A DNA stretch of 64,000 nt from Alistipes sp. dk3624 (lineage in GTDB: Bacteria > Bacteroidota > Bacteroidia > Bacteroidales > Rikenellaceae). Shown piece after piece: positions 8,407 to 17,354 of the stretch. The notes beneath the pieces were generated by a model, which ran no database searches, was not told the DNA's origin, and saw only the letters and a program-made list of their open reading frames with translations. How positions within the stretch are numbered: position 1 is the stretch's first letter; each line of letters opens with the position of its first letter. The translations under genes and the position numbers were made by a program. Location: positions 2,108,001-2,172,000 of the forward strand of contig NZ_CP045651.1 in the NCBI RefSeq assembly GCF_009557455.1. Direction: 5' to 3'.

Positions 8407-8817
8407 TTAAACCGGGGCGTTGTTGAACGCCTCGGCGATCTGGTCGGCGATTTGGTCGACCGCCTGGGCCAGCTTGCCGCCGATCATCATCTTCATCATC
8501 ATGTTCAGCTGCACATGCAGCACGATGCGCATCCGGGTGTCCTGCTCGTCGACGCTGACCAACTGCACCCAGAACGTGAAATCCATCGGGGAGCCGTCTT
8601 CGCCGGTCACTTTGACCAGCTTGTGCGGCTCTTTCTCGACGATCCGCAGGCTGACGGGAAACCCCTTCGCCTTGAACGAGCAGGTATTCTCCTCCGCCGT
8701 CCAGCCTTCCACTTTGTCGGCCAGTACCGGCGTGAGGTTGTCGAAGCGCGACAGGACGCTGTAAATCATCGAAGCCGGCCGCCGGATCCGGACGTGTTTG
8801 CTTTCGTATTTCTCCAT
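8407..8817 (-). CDS. SRPBCC/START-like fold protein
   Basis: 136 residues from the ATG at 8817; the longer open frame upstream is only the shadow of pyrE. The sequence MEKYESKHVRIRRPASMIYSVLSRF with a central hydrophobic cavity fold and a long C-terminal helix ending in AVDQIADQIAEAFNN fits the polyketide-cyclase/SRPBCC superfamily that binds hydrophobic ligands. No catalytic role can be given. It starts 11 nt after the pyrE stop, so it is cotranscribed with pyrE. Confidence 0.8.
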   Translation of the reverse strand: MEKYESKHVRIRRPASMIYSVLSRFDNLTPVLADKVEGWTAEENTCSFKAKGFPVSLRIVEKEPHKLVKVTGEDGSPMDFTFWVQLVSVDEQDTRMRIVLHVQLNMMMKMMIGGKLAQAVDQIADQIAEAFNNAPV

Positions 8818-8828
8818 TTTCGTGCCGC

Positions 8829-9461
8829 TTATTTTTTCCAGTTCGCCGGGTCGCGGCGCCACTCCTTCAGGGTCTGCAATTCGTCTTCGTGGACGTAGCC
8901 CTGGTTGACAGCCAGTTCGATCATCGTTTTGTAGTTGCTCAGCGTGTCGAGCTTCACGTCCGCTCCGGCGAAATTTTCTTCGGCGGTCGGAAAACCGTAG
9001 GTGAAGATCGCGACCATGCCCAGCACGTCGCATCCCCCCTCGCGCAGCGCTTCGACGGCGCTCAGGCTGCTGCCGCCGGTGGAGACCAGGTCTTCGACCA
9101 CGACCACTTTGGCTCCCGGCCAGTATTCGCCCTCGACCTGGTTGGTCAGCCCGTGCGATTTCGGCGAGCTGCGGACGTAGATAAACGGCTTGCCCATTTT
9201 TTCGGCGACCAGTACGCCGTGCGCGATAGCTCCGGTGGCTACGCCGGCGATGATGTCTGCGTCGGGATATTTTTCGGAGATGATCTTTACGAATCCTTCG
9301 TAGATTTCCTTCCGGACGGCCGGATAGGAGAGGATCTTGCGGTTATCGCAGTAGATGGGCGAATACCAGCCCGACGCCCAGGTGAAATGATTTGTCGGAT
9401 TTAATTTAATTGCCTTAATTTGTAACAGACTTTCAGCGACTTTTTTGTCTAAATCACACAT
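8829..9461 (-). CDS. pyrE: Orotate phosphoribosyltransferase
   Basis: About 210 residues from the ATG at 9461 (MCDLDKK); another ATG at 9470 adds three residues but overlaps the divergent gene. The PRPP-binding loop VVVVEDLVSTGGSS and the type I PRTase core are clear, as is the orotate-recognition region SGWYSPIYCDNR. It converts orotate plus PRPP to OMP in de novo pyrimidine synthesis. It is first in a pyrE-SRPBCC-ABM cluster. Start codons of pyrE and the divergent NUDIX gene are only 7 nt apart. Confidence 0.95.
   Translation of the reverse strand: MCDLDKKVAESLLQIKAIKLNPTNHFTWASGWYSPIYCDNRKILSYPAVRKEIYEGFVKIISEKYPDADIIAGVATGAIAHGVLVAEKMGKPFIYVRSSPKSHGLTNQVEGEYWPGAKVVVVEDLVSTGGSSLSAVEALREGGCDVLGMVAIFTYGFPTAEENFAGADVKLDTLSNYKTMIELAVNQGYVHEDELQTLKEWRRDPANWKK
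9391..9422 (+). promoter_or_regulatory. Candidate promoter of the NUDIX gene inside pyrE
   Basis: TTTG at 9391-9394 and TAATTTG at 9416-9422 (one base short of the TAnnTTTG pattern) with a 21-nt spacer, located within the pyrE coding region. Transcription would begin near 9430, about 40 nt before the NUDIX ATG. Divergent genes leave no room for a promoter between them. Confidence 0.35.
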
Positions 9462-9468
9462 TATTACC

Positions 9469-10083
9469 ATGTATAAAGTTTATATTGAAAACAGTGCCGT
9501 GCTGTTCGCGCAGCAGCTTCCGGCCGATCCGCAGGGCGAAGTATTCCGGGTGGCTCCCGGCGAAACGCCCGCTATTACAAAGTTCTTGCAAAAACTTCAA
9601 TTTACCAAAAAGTTATACGTAATATCCGAAAATATTGAGCGTATTTTCGACGAATTCCGGGCATCGCTGCCTTTTATCGAGGCGGCCGGCGGTTTGGTGG
9701 TCGACGATGCGGCGAAAGTGCTGATGATTTTCCGCAACGGCCGCTGGGATTTGCCGAAGGGAAAACTCGAACCGGGCGAACGGATCGAAGACTGCGCCGT
9801 GCGGGAAGTCAGCGAGGAGTGCGGTCTGCGAATCGAAGAACTGCAACGGAAAGAGCCGATCACGCACACGTTCCACTGTTACCGGATTCGGGAGCAGTGG
9901 GTGCTGAAACGGACGGCTTGGTATCACATGCGCTACGTCGGAGGGCAACGACCGCAGCCGCAGACGGTCGAAGGGATTACCCGGGCCGAATGGATCGCGC
10001 CCGAACGGGTGCCCGAACTGCTGAGCGGCACCTATTATACGATCGGCGACGTTTTTCGGGAAGCCGGTTATCCGGTGCGGTAG
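9469..10083 (+). CDS. NUDIX hydrolase
   Basis: 204 residues from the ATG at 9469 (MYKVYIENS). The Nudix box sits in the middle: GKLEPGERIEDCAVREVSEECG, matching GX5EX7REUXEEXGU. Nudix enzymes cleave nucleoside diphosphates linked to another moiety (NTPs, sugars, ADP-ribose, cofactors); the substrate cannot be read from sequence. The N-terminal 65 residues are a family-specific extension common in Bacteroidetes homologues. The ATG is 7 nt from the divergent pyrE start. Confidence 0.88.
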   Translation: MYKVYIENSAVLFAQQLPADPQGEVFRVAPGETPAITKFLQKLQFTKKLYVISENIERIFDEFRASLPFIEAAGGLVVDDAAKVLMIFRNGRWDLPKGKLEPGERIEDCAVREVSEECGLRIEELQRKEPITHTFHCYRIREQWVLKRTAWYHMRYVGGQRPQPQTVEGITRAEWIAPERVPELLSGTYYTIGDVFREAGYPVR

Positions 10084-10110
10084 GGCTGCCGGATACTAAA
10101 CGTTCGAACG

Positions 10111-12261
10111 ATGAAAAGAGGTCTGTTCTTTGTACTGAAAGCCGTATGCTGCGTATGGATGGTTTTGCCGTACGGCTGTTCTTTCCGAAAAAACGATGAT
10201 AAGATGAGTGCTGACCATGTACTGACCGATGCCGAACGATCGGCGGGGATACTGACGCCCGAGGTAATGTGGAAAATAAAGAGGGTCGGCAGCGCCGTCC
10301 TTTCGCCCGACGGCCGTACCGTGCTTTATACGGTTACGACCTACGACATGAAAGAGAACAAGGGAGTGACCAATATCCGTTCGGCGCCGGTATCCGGGGG
10401 CAAATGGATCCGGGTCACCGATCCCGGCAGCAACGAGTCGTCGCCTCAGTGGAGCGCAGACGGACGTACGATCTATTTTATTTCCGACCACGGAGGCAGC
10501 GACCAGGTTTGGTGTGCGGCTCCGGACGGGAACAACCGTCGTCAGGTGACCGACATCCCCGGCGGCGTCGAGGGCTTTTCGGTCGCTCCGTCGGAGAACC
10601 GGCTGATGTACGTCGCCCGGGTGCCGGTCGAAAAGCGCAGTTCGCCGGAAATTTATCCCGATCTGGACCGTTCGAAGGCGAAGATTTACGACGACCTGAT
10701 GGAGCGCCACTGGAATTATTGGGACGACGGGAGCTACCGTCATATTTTCATCGCTCCGCTGACGGGCGGCGCGAAAGTGACCGGAGGGACGGATATTATG
10801 CCGGGCGAGCCGTGGGATGCCCCGACGGCGCCCTATTTCGATATTTCGGAAATCGCGTGGAACCGCGCCGGAACCCAATTGGCCTATACCTGTAAGAAGC
10901 TGACCGGGAAAGCGTATGCGCTCAGCACCGATTCGGACGTGTACCTTTACGACCTTGCGTCCGGGCAGACGCGCAACCTGACCGAAGGGATGCCCGGGTA
11001 CGACAAATATCCGGTTTTCTCGCCGGACGATTCGATGTTGGCGTTCACCAGTATGGAGCGGGCCGGGAACGAGTCAGACAAGAGCCGACTGTTCGTCGAA
11101 ACGCTGGCTACCGGCGAAAAACGCTACCTGACCCGGAACTTCGATTACAATGCGGGAAACGTGCGTTGGGACGGGAACGGGACGTTGTATTTCATTGCGC
11201 CTGTGCGGGGAACCTATCAGGTGTGCCGGGTCGACCTGGCGGACGATTCGGTGCGCGTGCTGACCGCAGGGGCGCACGATGTCAATGCGATTACGCTGAA
11301 CGGGGGCGAACTGGTCGGCGAAGTGACTTCGCTGTCCGCTCCGACCGAACTTTTCAGGATCGATCCGGCGGACGGAACGATGACCCGGATCACGAATACC
11401 AATCCGGAAATCTACGATCATATCCGGATGGGGGAGGTGCGCGAACGTTGGATACGGACTACCGACGGCCGGCAAATGTTGACGTGGGTCGTGCTGCCGC
11501 CGGATTTCGATTCGACCGAACGCTATCCGGCGCTGCTGTACTGTCAGGGAGGACCGCAAAGCGTCGTAAGCCAGTTCTGGAGTTACCGTTGGAATTTGCA
11601 GTTGATGGCGGCGCAGGGATACGTGGTCGTCGCACCGAACCGGCGCGGCGTGCCTTCGTTCGGACAGCAGTGGCAGGATCAGATTTCGGGCGATTACAGC
11701 GGGCAGAATATACGCGATTACCTGAGCGCGATCGACGATGTGGCCGCGGAACCGTGGGTGGACGGCGGCCGGTTGGGCTGCGTCGGGGCGAGCTACGGCG
11801 GATATTCGGTGTTTTTTCTGGCCGGGCATCATCAAAAACGCTTCAAAGCTTTTATAGCCCATTGCGGGATGTTCAATCTGGAGAGCATGTACGGGGCGAC
11901 CGAGGAACTATGGTTTCCAAACAACGATCTGGGCGGTCCGTACTGGAGCGACGACACGACGGCGCAGCGGTCGTATGCCAATTCGCCCCATAAGTTCGTG
12001 AAAAATTGGGATACTCCGATTCTGATTTTTTCGGGTCAGGGCGATTTTCGGATTCCGTATACCGAGAGCTTGCAGGCCTTTACGGCGGCCCGGCTGATGG
12101 GGGTGCCGAGCCGGTTGGTGTCGTTCGAAGACGAGGCCCACCAGATTTTCAAACCGCAGAATTCTTTGGTTTGGAACCGGGAGTTTTTCGGATGGCTCGA
12201 TAAATATTTGAAGCATACGGAGACCGATTCGGCGCAGTCCCCCGATTCGTCGAAAAGATAA
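10111..12261 (+). CDS. S9 family prolyl oligopeptidase-type serine peptidase
   Basis: 716 residues. A hydrophobic N-terminus ending in PYGC at about residue 23 suggests a lipoprotein signal, with an imperfect lipobox. Residues about 60-420 are a WD40-like/TolB propeller (SPDGRTVLYT, SADGRTIYFISD and similar blades) that gates access. The C-terminal alpha/beta hydrolase has the nucleophile S561 in GASYGG, D645 in GQGD and H677 in DEAHQ. Such enzymes trim dipeptides or acylated residues from oligopeptides in the periplasm, consistent with amino-acid scavenging by gut Bacteroidales. Confidence 0.92.
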   Translation: MKRGLFFVLKAVCCVWMVLPYGCSFRKNDDKMSADHVLTDAERSAGILTPEVMWKIKRVGSAVLSPDGRTVLYTVTTYDMKENKGVTNIRSAPVSGGKWIRVTDPGSNESSPQWSADGRTIYFISDHGGSDQVWCAAPDGNNRRQVTDIPGGVEGFSVAPSENRLMYVARVPVEKRSSPEIYPDLDRSKAKIYDDLMERHWNYWDDGSYRHIFIAPLTGGAKVTGGTDIMPGEPWDAPTAPYFDISEIAWNRAGTQLAYTCKKLTGKAYALSTDSDVYLYDLASGQTRNLTEGMPGYDKYPVFSPDDSMLAFTSMERAGNESDKSRLFVETLATGEKRYLTRNFDYNAGNVRWDGNGTLYFIAPVRGTYQVCRVDLADDSVRVLTAGAHDVNAITLNGGELVGEVTSLSAPTELFRIDPADGTMTRITNTNPEIYDHIRMGEVRERWIRTTDGRQMLTWVVLPPDFDSTERYPALLYCQGGPQSVVSQFWSYRWNLQLMAAQGYVVVAPNRRGVPSFGQQWQDQISGDYSGQNIRDYLSAIDDVAAEPWVDGGRLGCVGASYGGYSVFFLAGHHQKRFKAFIAHCGMFNLESMYGATEELWFPNNDLGGPYWSDDTTAQRSYANSPHKFVKNWDTPILIFSGQGDFRIPYTESLQAFTAARLMGVPSRLVSFEDEAHQIFKPQNSLVWNREFFGWLDKYLKHTETDSAQSPDSSKR

Positions 12262-12308
12262 CCCGGAACAGGATTTTTCTCCGGATAATACGGAGAAAGC
12301 GAAAAACA

Positions 12309-12338
12309 AGCGGGACGGACTTCGAAGTCCGCCCCGCT
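12309..12338 (-). terminator. Terminator of the PpiD-like gene
   Basis: A 30-nt hairpin centred on GGACTTCGAAGTCC with GC-rich flanks and one mismatch. On the minus strand it is followed by TTGTTTTTC, so it serves the gene ending at 12375. Confidence 0.7.
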
Positions 12339-12374
12339 CGGGTTATAGGATCGGATGTCCGATTCCCGGTTCCG

Positions 12375-14435
12375 TTAGAAGAATTTCACACGGTTGTCGG
12401 TGATCTTGCTCTGTTCGGTCAACGCCTGGTTGACGCGCTCCATAATATAGGCCTGCGCGCTCGCTTCGAGGCGTACCTTTTCGCTTTCCGGGGTTACGTT
12501 GTCCACTTTGGCTCTCGAAGTTACGTCGAACAGGAAGACGCCTTTCTGTCCGGCAACGGGTTTCGACAGCGTATTTTCCTTCGCTCCGGTAACGGCTCCG
12601 ATCAACTTCGGTTCTACGCCGACGCTTTCGATGTAGAACGAGTTGAAGTCGATGTTAGCCGCTTCTTTGACTTCCAGGTTCAGTTTGGATGCCACTTCGG
12701 CCAGCGAGCTTCCGGTCATCTCCTGAGCCAGGATTTCGCCTTTTTTCTGTTCGCGCAGGATCGAAACGATCTGCGGAGATACGGTTTCGAGCGGTGCGAT
12801 TCCGTCTTCCGAAACGCCGGTGATGGCGGCGATTACGTAATTGCCGTCCACTTCCATGATGGCGGATACGTCGCCTTTGTTTCCGTTATAGGCCCAGCGG
12901 ACGATTTCACGCGAATTGTTGATGCCGCTGACGTTGCGGTCGGTATTTTTGATCCGTACGACCCGTTTCGACAGCGAATTGTCCGTAGCCGCTTTTTCGA
13001 AGTTTTCGTACGATCCGGCCGCTTCGCTGATGAATTTGCTGGCGTTGGCGTAGATGGTTTGCTGGGTCGTTTCGCTCGGTTCGATTTTATAGGTGATCGT
13101 GGCCAACTGCACTTTTTTCTTCGGTTCGCTCTTGTAGGTTACCTGTCCGACATGGATACCGAACTGCGTCTGGACGGTGAAATAGTCGCCCTTGTTCGTT
13201 TCCAGGACGGCTTCGCTGAATTCCGGAACCATCTGTTCGGGCTGGAAGACGCCCAGGTCGCCGTCTTTCGCTTTCGCTCCGGGGTCCTGCGAATAGGTCG
13301 CCGAAAGTTCTGCGAAAGAGGCGCCGCCTTTCAGCGCGTTCAGAATGCTGTCCGCAGTGGCCTTCTGGTCGGCTCCGATCAGGATGTGACGCGCTCCGAC
13401 CGAGTCCGGCAGCATTTTGGAATCGGCCACGCGGGCCATCGTGTACATGTCTCCTTCTTTGGTCGGGCCGTACATTCCGTTGCTGTTCGCTCCGAAGGCG
13501 AACGCGGCCAGTTCGGCGGGCAACTGATCTTCCGTGAAATACCGTTTTTCGGTCGGGTTCTGGGAGTTCAGCGTGGCGTATTGCAGCGGGGTTTCGCTGA
13601 CGGCGAATTCCGCGGCGATCTCGTTGATGTGCTTTTCGGCATCGACGTAATCGCTGTCCGAAGGTAATACGTCGAACAATACGTATTCGATGTCGCGCGA
13701 GGCCGTCTGACGGAAAATATTCTTATGAGCGTCGTAATATTTTTTGACTTCGGCTTGCGAGATGTCGATCGTCGAATCGGCGACCTGCGAATAGTCCTTG
13801 ACGATGTACGAAATGGCGCTGGTTATGTCGGAATTGGCGACGCCCTGTTCCACTTCGAGATCCGTAACGTACATTCCCTTGGCGACCAGCGTGATGTATT
13901 TGGACAGGTAACGCTGCTGAATCATCTGGTCTTTGATGAAGTTCCAAACCAGCGCCGCGGTGGGATCTTTGTCTATCTGGGTCACGAAATTGCGCACGAT
14001 CGCCGGGTCGAAGGTTCCTGTGTTGGGATTCGTGAAAGTGGTGCGGATCACCGGCGAGATGAACGAACCGTCCACCATGTCGATCTGCTCGTTCTCGCTG
14101 ACCTGAAGTCCCGATTGTTCGAAGCCGGGCTCCCAGGCGTACTGCATGATCAGCGCCTGCCATACTTGGTTTTTCACATTCTCCTGCTGCTCGGCCGAAA
14201 GGCTCTGCGATCCGTACATGGTCTCCAGGGCTTTCGTATAAACGTCGACCTTATCGGCGAATTCGGCGTAACCGATTTTCTCGCCGTTGATCGTGCCGAC
14301 TTTCATTTTGCGATCGTTCATCAGCTTGGCTCCCGTGTTCCCGAAATCGCCCAACAGAAAAGAGAGCAGAGCGATTCCGATCACCACGGACACGATAATT
14401 CCGCCCCGGGTCCTTAATGTGTTTAATGTTGCCAT
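12375..14435 (-). CDS. SurA/PpiD-type periplasmic peptidyl-prolyl isomerase
   Basis: 686 residues. One N-terminal membrane anchor (about 12-30, GGIIVSVVIGIALLSFLLG), a SurA_N-like chaperone region (about 40-250), and a parvulin PPIC domain at about 340-440 (ARHILIG, GASFAELSATYSQDPGAKAKDGDLGVF, FGIHVGQV). A second degenerate PPIC-like region follows. By homology it assists folding of outer-membrane and secreted proteins at the inner-membrane face. It is monocistronic between a terminator and a consensus promoter. Confidence 0.9.
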   Translation of the reverse strand: MATLNTLRTRGGIIVSVVIGIALLSFLLGDFGNTGAKLMNDRKMKVGTINGEKIGYAEFADKVDVYTKALETMYGSQSLSAEQQENVKNQVWQALIMQYAWEPGFEQSGLQVSENEQIDMVDGSFISPVIRTTFTNPNTGTFDPAIVRNFVTQIDKDPTAALVWNFIKDQMIQQRYLSKYITLVAKGMYVTDLEVEQGVANSDITSAISYIVKDYSQVADSTIDISQAEVKKYYDAHKNIFRQTASRDIEYVLFDVLPSDSDYVDAEKHINEIAAEFAVSETPLQYATLNSQNPTEKRYFTEDQLPAELAAFAFGANSNGMYGPTKEGDMYTMARVADSKMLPDSVGARHILIGADQKATADSILNALKGGASFAELSATYSQDPGAKAKDGDLGVFQPEQMVPEFSEAVLETNKGDYFTVQTQFGIHVGQVTYKSEPKKKVQLATITYKIEPSETTQQTIYANASKFISEAAGSYENFEKAATDNSLSKRVVRIKNTDRNVSGINNSREIVRWAYNGNKGDVSAIMEVDGNYVIAAITGVSEDGIAPLETVSPQIVSILREQKKGEILAQEMTGSSLAEVASKLNLEVKEAANIDFNSFYIESVGVEPKLIGAVTGAKENTLSKPVAGQKGVFLFDVTSRAKVDNVTPESEKVRLEASAQAYIMERVNQALTEQSKITDNRVKFF

Positions 14436-14484
14436 ATTAGAGATTTAGTTTTTGTTTACTGCGTTTGAAACATATAACAGGTTC

Positions 14485-14518
14485 CAAAGGTAATAAAATT
14501 CTTTTTTGTAATAACAAA
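14485..14518 (-). promoter_or_regulatory. Promoter of the PpiD-like gene
   Basis: On the minus strand, TTTG (plus coordinates 14515-14518) and TACCTTTG (14485-14492) are separated by 22 nt. The -7 box is a perfect match; the leader would be about 40 nt. Confidence 0.5.
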
Positions 14519-14582
14519 ACGGAGTTAAGATTCTCCATTTTTCTCCCCGCTGCGTCCGGTTCGGGCCCGTTTTGCGGTCTTT

Positions 14583-15842
14583 TCAGAGGATCGTGACGCG
14601 TACCAGTTCGATTTTAGAGGCGTTTACGCGCAGGATTTTGAGCCGTTTGTTGTCTGCCAGGATGGTTTCGCCGACTCCGGGTATGCCCTGGTACTTCGAA
14701 ATTACATAGCCTGCCAGCGTGTCGTAGTCGTCGCTTTCGGGGAAGTCGAGCCGGTATTTTTCGTTGATGGCTTCGATCTCGAGCCGGCCCGAAAACAGGA
14801 ACTCCGTGTCGCTCATCTTTTTCTCCACCAGATCCTGCGAGTCGTGTTCGTCTTCGATCTCTCCGAAGATCTCTTCGAGGATATCCTCGCTGGTCACCAT
14901 GCCGGCCGTCCCTCCGAACTCGTCGATCACCACCGCCACCGAATGGTGTTTCTTGATAAAGGTGGCCAGCAGTTTCCGGGTCGGCATACTTTCCGGCACG
15001 TAATCCACCTTGTTAATGATTTCCAGGATGCTTCCGGGTTGCTGGAACAGGTTTTTGGTATGGATGAAACCGATGATGTTGTCGATACTCCCGTCGTAGA
15101 CCAGCAATCGCGAAAACTGCGTTTCGACGAAACGTCTGGTCGCTTCTTCGACCGGACAGTTCTGTTCGACCGCTTCGATGTCGACGCGGGGAACCATGCA
15201 GTCGCGCACCAGCCGGTCGGAAAAGTCGAGCGCGTTTTGGAACAGGCGGATGTCTTTTTCGTTTTGCTGCTGTTCGGGGCTGTCCGAGACTTCGTCCAGC
15301 AGGTGGGCCAGATCCACTTTGTTGAACGTGTTGATCCGCTGTTCGCGGTTCAGCGACAACCCGAAGATTTTGAAGATACCCACCGCGATCAGAGTCGTCA
15401 GTTTAGCGACCGGATAGAACAGCAGGTAGAAAAAGTAGACCGGGACCGCAAAGTTTTTATAGTAGAAATTCGGGTTCAGGTGTACGACCGCCTTCGGGAT
15501 GAATTCGGCCGTGAAGATGATGATCAGCGTCGATACCAGCGTTTCGATCACGTAGGACGCGCCGTTGCCGAGGATCAGTCCGCTCCGGACGAGCAACAGT
15601 TGGATCAATACGCTCATCTGCAATGAGTAGATGACCAATGCCAGGTTGTTGCCCACCAGAATCGTCGTGATGTACTGTCCCGGATATTTCGAGAACAGGC
15701 CGGCCACGTAGCCGAACGCCCGGCTTTGTTTCTTTTCGATTTCGAGTTTCAGTTTGTTCGACGACAGGAACGCGATCTCCATACCCGAAAAAAATGCGGA
15801 TAGAGCCAGCGAAACGACGACGGTAATGATGACGGCAAGCAT
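14583..15842 (-). CDS. CorC/HlyC family transporter-associated protein (CNNM + CBS pair + CorC_HlyC)
   Basis: 419 residues from the ATG at 15842 (MLAVIITVVV); the longer frame begins with TTG and runs into the promoter. Domains are CNNM/DUF21 with about four membrane spans (1-180), two CBS repeats (about 200-320, with MVPRVDIEAV and AVVIDEFGGTAGMVTSEDILEEI) and a C-terminal CorC_HlyC domain. Homologues affect Mg2+/Co2+ efflux, or as GldE-type proteins are found near gliding genes; the ion handled here is not known. Old hemolysin names for the family are misleading. Confidence 0.9.
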   Translation of the reverse strand: MLAVIITVVVSLALSAFFSGMEIAFLSSNKLKLEIEKKQSRAFGYVAGLFSKYPGQYITTILVGNNLALVIYSLQMSVLIQLLLVRSGLILGNGASYVIETLVSTLIIIFTAEFIPKAVVHLNPNFYYKNFAVPVYFFYLLFYPVAKLTTLIAVGIFKIFGLSLNREQRINTFNKVDLAHLLDEVSDSPEQQQNEKDIRLFQNALDFSDRLVRDCMVPRVDIEAVEQNCPVEEATRRFVETQFSRLLVYDGSIDNIIGFIHTKNLFQQPGSILEIINKVDYVPESMPTRKLLATFIKKHHSVAVVIDEFGGTAGMVTSEDILEEIFGEIEDEHDSQDLVEKKMSDTEFLFSGRLEIEAINEKYRLDFPESDDYDTLAGYVISKYQGIPGVGETILADNKRLKILRVNASKIELVRVTIL

Positions 15843-15896
15843 GCTGTTCGGTTGCGTTTTTCGAGAAGCGGGGTAGACGATTCCGCTTTCCCGTCG

Positions 15897-15904
15897 CAAA
15901 GATA
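15897..15904 (-). promoter_or_regulatory. -7 box for the CorC/HlyC gene
   Basis: Minus-strand TATCTTTG, an exact TAnnTTTG match, about 55 nt upstream of the chosen start at 15842. Its position argues against the TTG start at 15899. Confidence 0.5.
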
Positions 15905-16058
15905 TGAATTTTCCGGATTGATTCGTCCGGTCGGGTACGCTATTGAACGGCGATCGGCTCCGGTTTTTACGTAAGAGCGGTTGCCGTCCGCGAAAACCGG
16001 AAAATAGGGTGGGCGTTCGGAACGGTCGGCCCCGTGCCGTTGCGGTTTACGAAACGTC

Positions 16059-16697
16059 TTAACGGATCCGAATGGCCGGCAACGCTTTTTGCAGCGTTTC
16101 CCGGTCGACCTCGAAATAGTGGTAGGGGTACAGGTAGGTCGGACGGATCAGCCGGGCCGTTTCGACGAACATCTGGTCGCTCATCGTGTAGGGCAGGTTT
16201 TTCGGCAGGAAGGCGATATCGACCGGACCCAGCTTTTCCATCTCCGGGATCAGTTCGGTGTCTCCAGCGATATAGATCCGCAGGTTCGCCACTTCGAGCA
16301 GATAGCCGTTTCCTTCGCCTTTAATATGGAACGGAACCCCCGGCGAACGCATGGCGATCCGGTTGTAGGCGGCTGTGGCGCGTATGCGGAATTCGTTCCA
16401 GGCGGTTTCTTCTCCGTTTTTCAGCGCTTGGCCGCGCCCGAGTTCGCGGATCGCCAACGGGCTGCCGATGATCTGCGTCGAGGGCTTCTCGATATCGGCG
16501 ATCGCGAAGGAGTCCAGGTGGTCGCCGTGATGGTGGGTGATCAGGATCAGGTCGGCTTTCGGAAGCCCGCTGTAATCGGCTATGTCGCCGTAAGGATCGA
16601 CGTGGATGATTTCGTCCCCGTAGCGAAACATTACCGAAGCGTGACCGATGTAGGTCACTTCGAGCGTTTTGTCGGTAGTCGGATATGTATCGGTCAT
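16059..16697 (-). CDS. MBL-fold metal-dependent hydrolase (UlaG-like)
   Basis: 212 residues from the ATG at 16697 (MTDTYPTTDK). The metallo-beta-lactamase fold shows the metal motif THHHGDHLD, an upstream IGHASVMF strand, and GDTELIPEM plus the late His in LYPYHYFEVD as further ligands. This compact subgroup resembles UlaG/YycJ-like hydrolases; substrate unknown. The coding start is 86 nt from the divergent DUF486 gene. About 160 nt without a gene lie downstream before the CorC start. Confidence 0.87.
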   Translation of the reverse strand: MTDTYPTTDKTLEVTYIGHASVMFRYGDEIIHVDPYGDIADYSGLPKADLILITHHHGDHLDSFAIADIEKPSTQIIGSPLAIRELGRGQALKNGEETAWNEFRIRATAAYNRIAMRSPGVPFHIKGEGNGYLLEVANLRIYIAGDTELIPEMEKLGPVDIAFLPKNLPYTMSDQMFVETARLIRPTYLYPYHYFEVDRETLQKALPAIRIR

Positions 16698-16749
16698 AAT
16701 CGTTCTTTTTGAAATTTTGTTTGACAAGCGTAAATTTACGAATAGTTTG

Positions 16750-16757
16750 TAATTTTG
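16750..16757 (+). promoter_or_regulatory. -7 box for the DUF486 gene
   Basis: TAATTTTG, exact TAnnTTTG match, 26 nt before the ATG at 16784. A TTGACA-like hexamer lies further upstream at 16721-16726. Confidence 0.4.
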
Positions 16758-16783
16758 TCGCGCAAAAATTGATTTGATCCATA

Positions 16784-17152
16784 ATGAAACCTTATCTTAC
16801 AATCGGGATGCTCGTTATCTCCAATATTTTCATGACTTTCGCATGGTACGGACAGCTGCATCTGCGGGGGCAGCGTTGGTTCGACACGCTGCCCCAGTTG
16901 CTGGTGATCGTGTTCTGCTGGAGCATCGCGTTTTTCGAATACATCTTCCTGGTGCCGGCCAACCGGATCGGGTTTCAGGGGAACGGAGGGCCCTTCACGC
17001 TTTTCCAATTGAAAATTATTCAGGAGGTGGTTTCTCTCACCGTGTTCACCGTATTCGCCCTGACTTTTTTCAAAACCGAGACGTTCCGCTGGAACCATCT
17101 GATGGCTTTCGTGTGCATGGTGATGGCGGTCTATTTTATTTTTAAAAAGTAA
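16784..17152 (+). CDS. DUF486 / DMT-superfamily small membrane protein
   Basis: 122 residues with four predicted membrane helices (about 6-22, 37-55, 72-92, 102-119). The motif FAWYGHL-like FAWYGQLHL and FEYIFLVPANRIG are hallmarks of DUF486, a family related to small multidrug/DMT transporters. Transport has not been shown for the family as far as I know, so the role is open. A strong terminator follows about 100 nt downstream. Confidence 0.85.
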   Translation: MKPYLTIGMLVISNIFMTFAWYGQLHLRGQRWFDTLPQLLVIVFCWSIAFFEYIFLVPANRIGFQGNGGPFTLFQLKIIQEVVSLTVFTVFALTFFKTETFRWNHLMAFVCMVMAVYFIFKK

Positions 17153-17257
17153 TTGCCGGAAAAGTTTTTTCTCGGAGAAAATTCGAAACCGGACGGAGCC
17201 GGGGACGGATCGGCGTTCGTATCCGGTGACAGTGAATCGTTTTGTCTTGAATCCGGT

Positions 17258-17305
17258 AACGAAGCGGCCCGAAATATTTCGGGCCGCTTCGTTTGTTTTT
17301 TATTT
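17258..17305 (+). terminator. Intrinsic terminator, perfect 18-bp stem
   Basis: AACGAAGCGGCCCGAAAT (17258-17275) pairs perfectly with 17276-17293 and is followed by TGTTTTTTATTT on the + strand. It lies between the DUF486 gene and convergent proA. Confidence 0.85.
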
Positions 17306-17354
17306 CCTCCGACCGTTCCGGCGGGAGGTCGGTGTCCGCTTCCGGACGGTACTG

